DNA of 64,000 nt from Fibrobacter sp. UWB2 (GCF_002210425.1 NZ_MWQK01000003.1:248001-312000); one strand, 5' to 3'. Shown: positions 38,409 through 48,346, counted from the stretch's first letter. Notes: generated from the letters alone by a model not told the origin. Made by a program: numbers and translations.

Positions 38409-38948
38409 TTATGCGTCGGCGGATTCAACCTGGTTAAAGGCGAGTTCGACTGGCGTAGAACGACCAAAAACGGAAACCATGACCTTGATCTTGGCTTCCA
38501 TAATTTCGTCTACGACGCCCACAAAGCCCTTGAACGGACCTTCCTTGATGCAGACATTTTCGCCAATTGTATACGGAATTTGGATCTCGCCTTCGATGGA
38601 GTTTTCAGGATCAACACCCAGAAGACGATCGACCTCGCTCTGACGAAGCGGAATAGGTACTCGAGAAGCGCGAGTCATTCCGCCGAAATGGGTGACACCA
38701 TTGATGGTGGACACCAGGTGCTGGGTGAGCTCGTCCAGCTCCATTTCAATAATGATATATGCAGGAAACAAATTTTGGACGCTAACACGACGCTTACCGC
38801 GAACGTTGGAAACAACTTCGCGGATAGGTACGAGTATACGTCCAAACTTATCTTGAACGCCTTCGCGTTCAATCATTTGCTCAAGGCGTTTCTTGATATT
38901 GTTTTCTTGTCCGGTAAAGGTGTGGACTGCATACCATTGCATGGACAT
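38409..38948 (-). CDS. nusG: Transcription antitermination factor NusG
   Basis: 179 residues. The N-terminal NGN domain starts MQWYAVHTFTGQENNIKKRLE and binds RNA polymerase. The C-terminal KOW domain has VCIKEGPFKGFVGVVDE and binds S10 or Rho. It lies 3 nt after secE and before rplK, the most conserved order in bacteria. Confidence 0.97.
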   Translation of the reverse strand: MSMQWYAVHTFTGQENNIKKRLEQMIEREGVQDKFGRILVPIREVVSNVRGKRRVSVQNLFPAYIIIEMELDELTQHLVSTINGVTHFGGMTRASRVPIPLRQSEVDRLLGVDPENSIEGEIQIPYTIGENVCIKEGPFKGFVGVVDEIMEAKIKVMVSVFGRSTPVELAFNQVESADA

Positions 38949-38951
38949 ACA

Positions 38952-39140
38952 TTAACCTCTACCCATAATAAGATTTACAATCAAAGAGAGAACAAAATCA
39001 AGTCCTGCAATATAGAATCCCATGATAACGCTGAAAAGCATTACAACAAGAGTAGAACCCTTCAGTTCTTCCCAGGTGGGCCAAGTAACCTGTTTCAGTT
39101 CTTGGACAGATTCTGATACATATTGCTGAACCTTACGCAT
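38952..39140 (-). CDS. secE: Protein translocase subunit SecE
   Basis: 62 residues, the short single-helix type. It has an amphipathic start (QELKQVTWPTWEELKGST, the conserved SecE signature) and one transmembrane helix. It stabilises SecY in the inner-membrane translocon. It lies between tRNA-Trp and nusG. Confidence 0.95.
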   Translation of the reverse strand: MRKVQQYVSESVQELKQVTWPTWEELKGSTLVVMLFSVIMGFYIAGLDFVLSLIVNLIMGRG

Positions 39141-39159
39141 TTTTTCTCCGGGAAGTGAG

Positions 39160-39232
39160 CAGGTCGAGAGGGACTCGAACCCCCAACCAACGGTTTTGGA
39201 GACCGTGACTCTACCAATTGAGCTATCGACCT
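39160..39232 (-). tRNA. tRNA-Trp (anticodon CCA)
   Basis: A 73-nt cloverleaf with acceptor AGGTCGA/TCGACCT, T loop GTTCGAGTC and anticodon loop CTCCAAA. It sits between rpmG and secE, as in many bacteria. The 3' CCA is not encoded. Confidence 0.95.
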
Positions 39233-39244
39233 ATTCGGACTTCC

Positions 39245-39397
39245 TTACTTGGATTCCTTGTGAACAGTATGCTTGCGGCAGAAGCGGCAGTACTTCTTGT
39301 ATTCCACGCGGGAAGGATGAAGACGCTTGTTCTTGTCGCAATCATAGTTGCGCTGATTGCATTCTGTGCATTCAAGCACGATGAGTTCTCTAGGCAT
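39245..39397 (-). CDS. rpmG: 50S ribosomal protein L33
   Basis: 50 residues. It reads [18 protein letters not shown] at the start and has two zinc-binding pairs, CTEC and CRFC, so it is the zinc-containing (C+) form. L33 sits near the E site of the large subunit. It starts 12 nt after tuf. Confidence 0.95.
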   Translation of the reverse strand: MPRELIVLECTECNQRNYDCDKNKRLHPSRVEYKKYCRFCRKHTVHKESK

Positions 39398-39409
39398 TTT
39401 TTATCCTGA

Positions 39410-40594
39410 TTACTTGATGATTTCGGTTACAGAACCTGCACCAACCGTGCGGCCACCTTCACGGATAGCGAAGCGGAGCTGCTTTTCCATAGCGATCGGA
39501 GCGATGAGGTTCACGTGGATCGTGACCGTGTCACCCGGAGTAACCATTTCGACACCTTCCGGGAGCTGGATCGTACCAGTAACGTCGGTGGTGCGGAAGT
39601 AGAACTGCGGACGGTAGCCATTCATGAACGGCGTGTGACGGCCACCTTCGTCCTTCGTGAGAACGTAGATTTCAGCCTTAAATTCGGTGTGCGGAGTGAC
39701 AGACTTCGGAGCTGCGAGCACCATGCCACGGACGATGTCCTTCTTTTCAGCGCCACGGAGGAGGAGGCCAACGTTGTCACCGGCCTGAGCGTCATCGAGG
39801 AGCTTACGGAACATTTCAACACCGGTAATGACGTATTCGGTGGTTTCACCGAGACCGATACGTTCAACCTTGTCGTTGAGGCGAACGACACCGCGTTCGA
39901 TACGGCCAGTAGCGACAGTGCCGCGGCCAGTAATCGTGAACACGTCTTCGATCGGCATGAGGAACGGCTTGTCGGTATCGCGCTGCGGGAGCGGGATGTA
40001 GGTGTCGCAAGCGTCCATGAGTTCCATGATCTTGTCCTGGTATTCCGGATCGCCTTCGAGAGCCTTGAGTGCGGAACCACGGATGATCGGGGTGTTGTCA
40101 CCGTCATAGTCATACTTGGAGAGGAGTTCGCGAACTTCCATTTCGACGAGGTCGAGAATTTCAGCATCGTCAACCATGTCGCACTTGTTCATGAACACGA
40201 CGATCTTCGGCACGCCAACCTGGTGAGCGAGAAGGATGTGTTCGCGAGTCTGCGGCATCGGGCCGTCAGTAGCAGCAACGACGAGGATAGCGCCGTCCAT
40301 CTGAGCAGCACCAGTCACCATGTTCTTCACATAGTCAGCATGCCCCGGGCAGTCAACGTGTGCGTAGTGACGGTTAGCGGTGGTGTATTCGACGTGAGAA
40401 GTATTGATCGTGATACCACGAGCCTTTTCTTCCGGAGCGTTGTCGATTTCATCGAAACGCTTTGCAGCGGCGAGACCCTTAGCAGCGAGAGTCGTGCAGA
40501 TTGCTGCAGTAAGAGTGGTTTTACCGTGGTCAACGTGACCGATGGTGCCGATGTTGCAATGCGGCTTACTTCTGTCAAAATGTTCTTTTGCCAT
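39410..40594 (-). CDS. tuf: Elongation factor Tu
   Basis: 394 residues. GTPase motifs are complete: [22 protein letters not shown] and NKCD. It brings aminoacyl-tRNA to the ribosome. The gene lies downstream of three tRNA genes and upstream of rpmG. Very strong codon bias fits high expression. Only this copy is in the window. Confidence 0.99.
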   Translation of the reverse strand: MAKEHFDRSKPHCNIGTIGHVDHGKTTLTAAICTTLAAKGLAAAKRFDEIDNAPEEKARGITINTSHVEYTTANRHYAHVDCPGHADYVKNMVTGAAQMDGAILVVAATDGPMPQTREHILLAHQVGVPKIVVFMNKCDMVDDAEILDLVEMEVRELLSKYDYDGDNTPIIRGSALKALEGDPEYQDKIMELMDACDTYIPLPQRDTDKPFLMPIEDVFTITGRGTVATGRIERGVVRLNDKVERIGLGETTEYVITGVEMFRKLLDDAQAGDNVGLLLRGAEKKDIVRGMVLAAPKSVTPHTEFKAEIYVLTKDEGGRHTPFMNGYRPQFYFRTTDVTGTIQLPEGVEMVTPGDTVTIHVNLIAPIAMEKQLRFAIREGGRTVGAGSVTEIIK

Positions 40595-40617
40595 TATTCT
40601 ATCTCCATTTTAGTGAG

Positions 40618-40689
<72 letters not shown>

Positions 40690-40692
40690 ATA

Positions 40693-40723
40693 AGCCCTAC
40701 GATGCCTTAGACACCGTAGGGCT
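40693..40723 (-). other. Hairpin between tRNA-Tyr and tRNA-Thr
   Basis: AGCCCTACG pairs perfectly with CGTAGGGCT over 9 bp around a 13-nt loop. There is no T-run, so it is more likely a processing signal or a decayed gene than a terminator. Confidence 0.5.
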
Positions 40724-40731
40724 GATTGTCG

Positions 40732-40814
40732 TGGGCCGTCGTGGTTTCGAACCACGGTAGGCGTAAGCCAACGGATTTACAGTCCGTCCCCTTTAACCAC
40801 TCGGGCAACGACCC
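40732..40814 (-). tRNA. tRNA-Tyr (anticodon GTA)
   Basis: An 83-nt class II tRNA with acceptor GGGTCGT/ACGGCCC, a long variable arm and the anticodon in GGACTGTAAATCC. CCA is not encoded. Confidence 0.94.
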
Positions 40815-40823
40815 ATTATGTAA

Positions 40824-40896
40824 AGCCAAAGATAGGAATCGAACCTACGACCGGCTGATTACAAATCAGCTGCTCTACCAGCTGAGCTACTTTGGC
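40824..40896 (-). tRNA. tRNA-Thr (anticodon TGT)
   Basis: A 73-nt cloverleaf with acceptor GCCAAAG/CTTTGGC and anticodon loop TTTGTAA. It is the first gene of the tRNA-tuf-rpoBC cluster and corresponds to thrU in E. coli. Confidence 0.94.
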
Positions 40897-40937
40897 GCTT
40901 CTCGCCTCAGTTCACTTGAGGAACTAAAGCGTGGCAA

Positions 40938-40966
40938 ATTTAATAAGATTTACCTGGTCTTGTCAA
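40938..40966 (-). promoter_or_regulatory. Sigma70-type promoter of the tRNA-tuf-rpoBC cluster
   Basis: On the minus strand a perfect TTGACA (-35, 40961-40966) is followed after 17 nt by TTAAAT (-10, 40938-40943). The first tRNA begins about 35 nt downstream of the likely transcription start. Confidence 0.75.
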
Positions 40967-41255
40967 CAAGAATTGCGTTTTTTCTTGAAAAAAAATGAAA
41001 TTTTTCAAAATACACGTAAACAAACTAGCGTAAAGAGTGTTAGTTGAGTGTTGATAGATTTTTAAGTGAAAAAATGAGCACTAATTTTTGGAAATTTTTC
41101 TATATTTGTCTCGTAAATTACACTAACACAAGGAGATGCCCGCCAATTGCAAGTAATGAAAAATAATGGATCCCCTCCCTCACGGTCGAGGATGACGGGC
41201 GGGCTTGATTTCTAATTTGTTGTCTGAACTTAATCCACCCTCTATATAATTACAC
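40967..41255. other. Gene-free spacer upstream of the tuf cluster promoter
   Basis: With 40897-40966 this makes a ~360-nt stretch without a gene. It is AT-rich, with several A and T tracts at 40978-41010 and 41055-41105 that could serve as UP-element DNA. A repeat occupies 41131-41205. No open frame with a ribosome site was seen. Confidence 0.5.
41131..41205 (+). repeat. Nested GACA/GGGC hairpin repeats
   Basis: An outer pair, ATGCCCGCC and GGGCGGGC, encloses an inner element running from GGATCCCCTCCC to GAGGATGAC. It looks like one repeat inserted in another of the same class. Confidence 0.5.
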
Positions 41256-41669
41256 ATGGAAAACAACTTTTCTTTCAAGACCCGCATTCAAGTCCGCTAT
41301 GCAGAAACAGACGCCATGGGCGTCGTGCACCACGCCACCTACCCCATCTGGTTTGAACAGGCCCGCGTGGACTTTTTCCGCGCTGTAGGCGCCCCCTACG
41401 ACGAAGTGGAACGCGAAGGGTTCGCAAGCCCGGTTCTCGAACTCAACGTGCAGTACAAGCGCCCGTGCCGTTTTGGCGACTTTGTCGATGTTGAAACAAA
41501 GCTCGTACACGATGGACGCTGCAAGTACAAGTTCCTCTACCAGGTGACCTTGAACGGCGAACTCTGCACAACCGGTTATTCCGTACACGTATTCACGAAA
41601 GGCGGAGTCCCGACACGCGAAAAGCCTGAATGCATCAAGAAAGTCGAAGACAAGATTTTTAGCGATTAA
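41256..41669 (+). CDS. YbgC-like acyl-CoA thioesterase (hotdog fold)
   Basis: 137 residues. It contains the 4HBT signature YAETDAMGVVHHATY, with D19 as the catalytic acid and H25/H26 nearby, then WFEQARVDFF. Such enzymes hydrolyse acyl-CoA or acyl-ACP in the cytoplasm. In many bacteria ybgC neighbours tol-pal, but not here: rarA follows after 18 nt, probably in one transcript. Confidence 0.88.
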   Translation: MENNFSFKTRIQVRYAETDAMGVVHHATYPIWFEQARVDFFRAVGAPYDEVEREGFASPVLELNVQYKRPCRFGDFVDVETKLVHDGRCKYKFLYQVTLNGELCTTGYSVHVFTKGGVPTREKPECIKKVEDKIFSD

Positions 41670-41687
41670 TTTTTATATAGTATAACC

Positions 41688-42983
41688 ATGGACGCCCCTT
41701 TAGCAGAACGCCTACGCCCGCAAAACCTGGACGAGTTTCTCGGACAGAACAAGATTCTTGGACAGCAGAGTCTGTTGCGCAAGAGTCTTGAAAACGACTC
41801 CATCCCCAGCATGATTTTCTGGGGACCTCCGGGTTGCGGAAAGACGAGCCTCGCCCACGTGATCCGCCAGCATACCAAGAAGCGCTTTGTCGCGCTCTCG
41901 GCAGTTGCAAGCGGTGTGAAGGAAGTCAAGGAAGTTCTCGCGGACGCTCGCCAGATGAAGAAGGCGTTCATGGACACAATCCTCTTCATCGACGAAATCC
42001 ACCGCTTTAACAAAGGGCAGCAGGACGCGCTCCTCGGCGCCGTGGAAGACGGCACGGTAACGCTTATTGGCGCGACTACGGAAAACCCGGGTTTCGAGGT
42101 GAACGGGGCTTTGCTCAGCCGTTGCCAGCTGATCCTTTTTGCTCCATTAAGCAAAGAAGATTTGCGCACTTTGATTTTTAGCGCATTGCGAGATCACCCG
42201 CGCGGCCTCCAGCTCAAGGATGTTGAAGTTGAAGACGCCGTTGTCGACAAACTCATTGCACAGTCCGAAGGCGATGCAAGATTTTTGCTGAACCAGCTCG
42301 AATGGATTGGCAAAAACCTCGGCGACAACAAGAAGATCGACGAGAAACTGCTCGAAGAATTCCAGTACAAAAAACCTCTGCGTTACGACAAGAGCGGCGA
42401 AGAGCATTACAACCTCATTTCGGCATTGCACAAGTCCGTACGCGGTTCCGACCCGGATGCGGCACTTTACTGGCTCCACAGAATGTTGCAGGGTGGCGAA
42501 GACCCGCGATTCATTTTGCGCCGCCTGATGCGCATGAGCATGGAAGATGTAGGCCTTGCAGACCCGAATGCGCTACTGCTTGCAACAAGCGCTCGCGAAG
42601 CATACGATTTTATGGGAATCCCAGAAGGTTTGATTGCACTCGACGAGCTCGCGATTTACTTGGCGCTTGCGCCCAAGAGCAACAGCGTTGAACTTGCGGG
42701 AATGAAGGCCGATTCCATCGTGAAGCAGACCGGCACGCTCCCCGTGCCGCGTGCCTACCGCAATTCAGTGACACGCGTCGGGAAGCAACTCGGCTACGGA
42801 AACGGCTACGAGTACGATCACGACAGTCCGGGCGGCTACTCTGCGCAGGAGCACTTGCCCACGCAACTTGTCGGGACGACGATTTATGAACCCAAGCCTT
42901 ACGGACGCGAAAAGGCGCTCGGTGAAAAACTCGCGCAGTTGAAGCAACTTAAAAAGGAACGCAACGAGCGAGAAGGTAAGTAA
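41688..42983 (+). CDS. rarA: Replication-associated recombination protein A
   Basis: 431 residues. An AAA+ ATPase of the clamp-loader clade with Walker A GPPGCGKT (46-53), Walker B LFIDEIHRF (D102, E103) and the sensor segment TLIGATTENPGFEVN. The C-terminal half carries the MgsA tetramerisation domain (SGEEHYNLISALHKSVRGSDPDAALYW). RarA/MgsA acts at stalled replication forks. The gene lies 18 nt after the thioesterase gene and before the DUF4153-like genes. Confidence 0.95.
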   Translation: MDAPLAERLRPQNLDEFLGQNKILGQQSLLRKSLENDSIPSMIFWGPPGCGKTSLAHVIRQHTKKRFVALSAVASGVKEVKEVLADARQMKKAFMDTILFIDEIHRFNKGQQDALLGAVEDGTVTLIGATTENPGFEVNGALLSRCQLILFAPLSKEDLRTLIFSALRDHPRGLQLKDVEVEDAVVDKLIAQSEGDARFLLNQLEWIGKNLGDNKKIDEKLLEEFQYKKPLRYDKSGEEHYNLISALHKSVRGSDPDAALYWLHRMLQGGEDPRFILRRLMRMSMEDVGLADPNALLLATSAREAYDFMGIPEGLIALDELAIYLALAPKSNSVELAGMKADSIVKQTGTLPVPRAYRNSVTRVGKQLGYGNGYEYDHDSPGGYSAQEHLPTQLVGTTIYEPKPYGREKALGEKLAQLKQLKKERNEREGK

Positions 42984-43041
42984 GGGAGATGCCCGCGCGG
43001 TGGCGGGCATGACAACGTTCGCGAGAATCGCGGGCATGACA
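42984..43041 (+). repeat. GACA-flanked hairpin plus half copy
   Basis: ATGCCCGC (42989-42996) pairs with GCGGGCAT (43003-43010), then GACA. A right half copy, GCGGGCATGACA, follows ~20 nt on. Confidence 0.6.
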
Positions 43042-43056
43042 AGAGGAGGGAAGGAA

Positions 43057-44763
43057 ATGGACTTAACAGCAATCAAGAAATACCCGAGTCAAATCTCGAC
43101 GGCGTTCAAGCGGTTCCCGCTTGCAGCGGCGTTTGCCATTTTCGCGACCATCGCTTTCATTTACGTTTATGAAGGCAACCATGAGCTAACCGATAGCAAA
43201 TTACTTTATTGGCTGTCTATTTATCCAACTGCAGCCACGATGATAGCCCTCACGATTTCGCTGGTCCAGGAATCCCGAAAAAAATTCAGCGTCATCCCCC
43301 ATGCCGTCGCCGAGGCCGTATGGTTAGCCATTTCCATCGCACTAGTCTTTTACCATTTTTCGGCCAACAATGATACCGAACGCACTTATGTCTTGGCTAC
43401 ATGGCTATTTATTTACACTACATCGTTCTTGAGCATTTTCGTAGCGCCATTCTTCAAGCAAAAAGACGAAAACGGATTCTGGATATTCCTGATGAAGAAC
43501 GCCAAAGCCGCTGTCGTCGCCACCGCCATTTCAGCGGTCCTGCTCGCCGCAATTGATGGACTCCTATTCGGATTTTTTAACCTGTTCGACATCAAGGCGT
43601 CTGTAAGACCTTTTGTCTATTCGGCGACTATCAGTTCATGCACCATATTCCCCATCTTGTTCTTCTCCGGCATCCCTTCCATTGACGAGAGCCTGCAAGA
43701 AACACCCGCATTGAACAAATTCCAGACCAGCACAAACAAATTCATCTTTTTACCTGTCGTCTCACTCTATATTTTACTTCTTTACGCCTACATCGCAAAA
43801 ATCATCATCCAATGGGAAATGCCCAAAGGAATGGTCTCCTATCTCGTTTCGGCATCCATGTTACTCATGCTTCTGCGAGTCACTCAGATGCTCCCCGAAC
43901 GCATCAACCCCAAGCCATCTTTCGAAAAGAAACTCCTGAAAATTCTCCCCGCCGCCTGCATCCCCCTCGTCATTTTGATGTCCGTCGGCATTATACGCAG
44001 AATCTCCGATTACGGGATTTCAGAAGGCCGCTATTACATCACGGCAATCAACATCTTCTATTACATCATTATTGCCATTTTGCTCATAGACAAAATCAAG
44101 TGCAAATCCAGGTACATTGCCATCGTTTTTTGCAGCATGTTCTTTATCGCCACAAACGGCCCGCTGAGCGCCATTAATGTCACGCACCGCGTATGGATAA
44201 ATAGCATCAAGACCGCTCTCGTCGAAGAAGGCTACAACAAATTTCCGCTAAACGACGAGGACTCCAGAGAATTTATCAACCGATTAGAGGCCAAGAACAA
44301 CATCCCTCACATAAAAATGGTCCTTTCGCGAATACAAACACTCAATATAAGAGGTGACAAGGAACTCGCCCAATACGTAGATCATGGCATTGTAATATTA
44401 CATATTGACAGTCCGCATCACACAAAAAAGCAAGCCTCAGTCCTCAAAGCAGCTATTCGTGAGCCCAAAGACAACTATTTCGACATTCCTCAAAACGTAT
44501 CCAAAGTCTCTTACTTTTACAAGACCTTCCGTCAAGAGGATTACGAATTCCAGGGCGACACGCTCTTTTTCCAGCTCAAGCCCAAAAACCTCGACAAGAC
44601 TTTGAAGTTTTTCGTAACAAAAGAAGCACTGGAGCAAAAAAACGTGCGATTCCTTGAAACCGAAGGGGCTAAAATCGGAGTCGAAAAATTAGACGTCAAT
44701 ATCATAAAAGACGACAAAAAAGAGAGCTATTTCAACATCCACGGATTCCTCTTCCTGGAGTAA
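43057..44763 (+). CDS. DUF4153-like membrane protein, paralogue 1
   Basis: 568 residues from ATG 43057, preceded by AGGAGG and AAGGAA; a longer frame to 43000 is only translated repeat. The start MDLTAIKKYPSQ...FKRFPLA is typical of DUF4153-type proteins. About 10-11 hydrophobic helices fill residues ~25-375, followed by a soluble domain of ~190 residues. Function is unknown. It is the first of three tandem paralogues; its first ~60 nt are almost the same as those of the second. Confidence 0.7.
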   Translation: MDLTAIKKYPSQISTAFKRFPLAAAFAIFATIAFIYVYEGNHELTDSKLLYWLSIYPTAATMIALTISLVQESRKKFSVIPHAVAEAVWLAISIALVFYHFSANNDTERTYVLATWLFIYTTSFLSIFVAPFFKQKDENGFWIFLMKNAKAAVVATAISAVLLAAIDGLLFGFFNLFDIKASVRPFVYSATISSCTIFPILFFSGIPSIDESLQETPALNKFQTSTNKFIFLPVVSLYILLLYAYIAKIIIQWEMPKGMVSYLVSASMLLMLLRVTQMLPERINPKPSFEKKLLKILPAACIPLVILMSVGIIRRISDYGISEGRYYITAINIFYYIIIAILLIDKIKCKSRYIAIVFCSMFFIATNGPLSAINVTHRVWINSIKTALVEEGYNKFPLNDEDSREFINRLEAKNNIPHIKMVLSRIQTLNIRGDKELAQYVDHGIVILHIDSPHHTKKQASVLKAAIREPKDNYFDIPQNVSKVSYFYKTFRQEDYEFQGDTLFFQLKPKNLDKTLKFFVTKEALEQKNVRFLETEGAKIGVEKLDVNIIKDDKKESYFNIHGFLFLE

Positions 44764-44766
44764 ATT

Positions 44767-46512
44767 ATGGACTTTGCAAAAATCAAGAAATACCCGAACC
44801 AAATTTCGACGGCGTTCAAGCGATTCCCGCTTGCATCATTATTTGCCGTATTCTCGACCATCGCATTCTTAATTGTTTGTGAAAGCTTTAACATTCCCAG
44901 CGAACAATCCGCCAGATTCATACTCTGGCTTGCGATTTATCCCATCGCAGCTATGTTCATCGCCCTCGACACTTCACTCGTTCAAGAAGCCCTAAAAAAC
45001 AGGAACCCCAAAATCCAAGTCATCACAGGCATCGCATGGTTTGTCATTTCATGGTTGATAGTCCTCTATCCAAACACATTAAACGATTACGAAATGAGCC
45101 AGACCATAGGAGCGCTCGTTTTCATACACACGACAATCTTTTTGGGCCTATTCGTCGCACCATTCTTTAAACAAAAAAACGAAAACGCCTTTTGGGTCCA
45201 CCTGACGAAAACAGTTAAATCTCTCGTCGTCGCCACAATCGTTGCAGGGCTTCTACTTCTTGCAATGGAACTCCTCTTTCTAGGATTCTTCGGCCTATTT
45301 GGTTTTACAGACCCTTCCGAAAGACCTTTCTTATACATATTCATTTTCTGTACGAGCACCGTACTTCCGCTCTTGTTCTTTTCGACACTCCCAACCATCG
45401 ACGAATGCCTGGAGACAACACCCACGTCAAGCAAATTCGTCACAAGCATTTGCCAATTTTTATTCATCCCGGTACTCGCCGTTTCCATAGCGCTCTTTTA
45501 CTGCTACATCCTCAAATTTTTCATCATACAGGACATTCCGTACGAAGTCATCATTTGGCTCGTCGTCACCTTCATGGTTTTCATGCTGGCGTTAAACATC
45601 GTCATGTACCCGTCTCGCCTGAATTCCAATCCGACTCTTGAAAAGAAAGTCCTCGAAATTTTCCCCATCGCCATATCCCCTCTCGTCCTCTTGATGACCT
45701 TATCCATATTCCAGTTGATGTCCGACGAAATAGACGAATTGATCATCTACCTTATCGCGACCAACATTTTTTTCTACATCGCCATCGCCATACTGCTCAT
45801 CAAAAAAATCGAGTGCAAGTCCAAATACATGGCCATCGCCTTTTGCGCCATACTCCTCATCGTCTGCGTAGGGCCACTAAGCGCACCGAATAGCATCAAT
45901 TACGTTTGGCAAAATAAAATCAAAAACGAACTTACCAAACAAGGCTACACCGAATTTCCGCTGAACGAAGCAAGCACCGAAAAATTCATACAGATGCTCA
46001 GGAACAACAACGATTCCGATTCAAGAAAAATCCTTTCGTATATACTCTCGACAAGTAATTCTGAAAACGCAAGCGTTTCCAAATATTTTTCTACAGACCG
46101 ATCTCTAGAGGACATCGACCGACTCGTCCGAGATGCCATGAAAAAGAGTGCAAGCGAAGACACCACCGAAATATTCGATTCCTTCGAAGCAGGCATCAGC
46201 AACGTCAACCAGAATGCGCTTAAGATTCCCCAAGGCGTAAAACAAGCATTCTTCATAAATCTTGATTTCGATAACGACGATTTCCAATACCGTGGCGACA
46301 CGCTCTCGTTCTTAATCACTATTACAGATGACCAAGACACTTCAAAGCATTCCACTTACGATTTCCGCATCACCAAGCAAGAACTTGAGATAGATTCCTT
46401 AAACACCATCGAAACGGACAGCGCTATAATAGGGATTAGGGAATTGCATACGGAGCAATGGTCCAAAACCGGACAATCGCTCAGAATCGACGGGTTACTG
46501 TTTATAAAGTAA
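44767..46512 (+). CDS. DUF4153-like membrane protein, paralogue 2
   Basis: 581 residues. It has the same plan as the preceding gene: MDFAKIKKYPNQISTAFKRFPLA, a hydrophobic array to residue ~380, and a soluble C-terminal domain with the shared ending IETDSAIIGIREL...LRIDGLLF. GGAG overlapping the previous stop codon acts as its ribosome site, so the pair is co-translated. Family assignment is from the N-terminal signature and topology only. Confidence 0.7.
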   Translation: MDFAKIKKYPNQISTAFKRFPLASLFAVFSTIAFLIVCESFNIPSEQSARFILWLAIYPIAAMFIALDTSLVQEALKNRNPKIQVITGIAWFVISWLIVLYPNTLNDYEMSQTIGALVFIHTTIFLGLFVAPFFKQKNENAFWVHLTKTVKSLVVATIVAGLLLLAMELLFLGFFGLFGFTDPSERPFLYIFIFCTSTVLPLLFFSTLPTIDECLETTPTSSKFVTSICQFLFIPVLAVSIALFYCYILKFFIIQDIPYEVIIWLVVTFMVFMLALNIVMYPSRLNSNPTLEKKVLEIFPIAISPLVLLMTLSIFQLMSDEIDELIIYLIATNIFFYIAIAILLIKKIECKSKYMAIAFCAILLIVCVGPLSAPNSINYVWQNKIKNELTKQGYTEFPLNEASTEKFIQMLRNNNDSDSRKILSYILSTSNSENASVSKYFSTDRSLEDIDRLVRDAMKKSASEDTTEIFDSFEAGISNVNQNALKIPQGVKQAFFINLDFDNDDFQYRGDTLSFLITITDDQDTSKHSTYDFRITKQELEIDSLNTIETDSAIIGIRELHTEQWSKTGQSLRIDGLLFIK

Positions 46513-46533
46513 ATATCTATATTAAAAAAACAA

Positions 46534-48288
46534 ATGTTGAAATTACTCAAAGAATACCCAAGCTTGATTTTGGCCGCGTTCAAGCGGTTCCCGCTCGCCA
46601 TTGCATTTGCGTTCTTGTCGTCAATTGCGTTCTGCTACTTATTTACAATCAGAGACTATAATTTAGTTTCTATTCGCGATCATTTATTCCCATTCTGGGC
46701 CACATTTTATCCTGTCGCAGCCATGCTCATCGCCCTCACGACATCGCTCATTCAGGAGTCGCGAAAAAGCACTCGCAAAACGCCGCAAATTCTTACAAGC
46801 GTGAGCTGGCTTGTCATTTCATTTACACTCAGTATTCTTTACGTCTCTACTGATAATTTTGGCGACAAACAATCCATAGGCCATACAATCATATACATTT
46901 ACTGCATTATTGGATTAGCCGCGTGTTTCGGCCCGTTTTGGAATCAAAAAAACGACAACGCATTATGGTTTTTCCATAACAAGATATGCGCCCCAGTCCT
47001 CATGTCTTTTTGGGTTACAGTTTTATTTATCATTGTAACATTTGCACTCTTAGTTGCAATTATCGCATTATCTAATGGAAGCAGAGACCCCGGCTTAAGC
47101 GCACTGGCGTTAACATTCTTTTTTTCTGTCTTCACAATATTTCCCGTCCTGTGCATGGCGGGCATTCCGTCCATTGACAAATGCATCGAAGAAAATCCGA
47201 CTTTAAAAAACTTTACAACCACCATAAAATTGAAGATAAAATCAAGGCAATTCAGCTTTTCTTTTGACGGCATCAAACACATATTTTTACCACTTTACGC
47301 CATTTATATCGTCGTCGTCCATATTTATGACATCACAGCCCTGCAACAATGGAATCTCCCAACAGGAACAATCTTTTCCCTGGCATACGTAGCCTTAATT
47401 TGCGTGCTCATCATCCAAAACGAATATTATCCAGCAATTATAAAACCCGAACATTCTTCTGAAAAGACAATCGCCAGAGTTCTCTCCTACACTTGCATTT
47501 TCCCCTTTGTCACAGCAACAATTGCAATTATCCAAAGAATTTCGGAATACGGCATTACACCTAGCCGTTTTAACGCATTAGCATTTTGCATTTTCTCATG
47601 CATAGTCGTTATACTTGACTGCATTACCAAAACCATTCCATCTAAATATGTAGCCATCATTCTCTGCGTGATAGCTACAGTATCCTTGATTGGCCCTTTC
47701 AGCGAAACAAATATCATCCGCAACGCGTGGCTCAAAAACATCGAGAAAACGCTCGTAAACGAAGGATACAACAAATACCCGCTCAGCGAAAAAGAAGCAA
47801 AGAATTTTTTCTCGAACCTCTGGGAAAAGGACGGACACACGGCAAGCATCATCGCCTACCAAGTGAAGAAACTCCATTACAGATCTATCGAAAAACTTTA
47901 TCAGTATTTTCCCAAGGAAAGTGATCTGGTGGATATTTCCAAAAAGTACCGTTCCATTAGCAGGACTGTTGAAAACGACAAACTCCACACGATGCCCGAA
48001 AATTTCAGCAAATTCGCATACGTGGATTACACGTTCAAACACGAAGACCTCATAACGCGAAACGACACGCTATTTTTCGATTATCCGCTCAAGGACATTG
48101 ACTCGACAAGCAGCAAGGTTTTCAGTTTCTACGTACCAAAGCAAAACTGGCTTGATAAGGACATAAAGGTCCTCGAAACCGAGGGCGCCCGATTCGAAGT
48201 AGAATTCATCAAGTTCGCCCAATGGGAAAACGAAAAGCACCAACGCGAAAGGGGCTTGCGCCTCCGCGGGATGCTGTTCATGGAGTAA
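46534..48288 (+). CDS. DUF4153-like membrane protein, paralogue 3
   Basis: 584 residues. It begins MLKLLKEYPSLILAAFKRFPLA and shares the topology and the C-terminal ETEGARFEVE / LRLRGMLF elements with the two upstream genes, but is more diverged. No good ribosome site precedes ATG 46534. It ends just before a repeat and the ahcY promoter, closing the three-gene array. Confidence 0.7.
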   Translation: MLKLLKEYPSLILAAFKRFPLAIAFAFLSSIAFCYLFTIRDYNLVSIRDHLFPFWATFYPVAAMLIALTTSLIQESRKSTRKTPQILTSVSWLVISFTLSILYVSTDNFGDKQSIGHTIIYIYCIIGLAACFGPFWNQKNDNALWFFHNKICAPVLMSFWVTVLFIIVTFALLVAIIALSNGSRDPGLSALALTFFFSVFTIFPVLCMAGIPSIDKCIEENPTLKNFTTTIKLKIKSRQFSFSFDGIKHIFLPLYAIYIVVVHIYDITALQQWNLPTGTIFSLAYVALICVLIIQNEYYPAIIKPEHSSEKTIARVLSYTCIFPFVTATIAIIQRISEYGITPSRFNALAFCIFSCIVVILDCITKTIPSKYVAIILCVIATVSLIGPFSETNIIRNAWLKNIEKTLVNEGYNKYPLSEKEAKNFFSNLWEKDGHTASIIAYQVKKLHYRSIEKLYQYFPKESDLVDISKKYRSISRTVENDKLHTMPENFSKFAYVDYTFKHEDLITRNDTLFFDYPLKDIDSTSSKVFSFYVPKQNWLDKDIKVLETEGARFEVEFIKFAQWENEKHQRERGLRLRGMLFME

Positions 48289-48292
48289 ATCT

Positions 48293-48325
48293 TGTCATCC
48301 TCGACCAACGGGAGGGGATCCATAC
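48293..48325 (-). repeat. GACA-type repeat in reverse orientation
   Basis: TGTCATCCTCGACC...GGGATCCAT is the reverse complement of the copy type seen at 1474-1500 and inside 41131-41205. Confidence 0.5.
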
Positions 48326-48346
48326 GACTCGGATTAAATTTTAGGC

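Noticed and set aside
43000-43056. Extended N-terminus of the first DUF4153-like protein
   Set aside because: It translates a repeat; AGGAGG lies just before ATG 43057.
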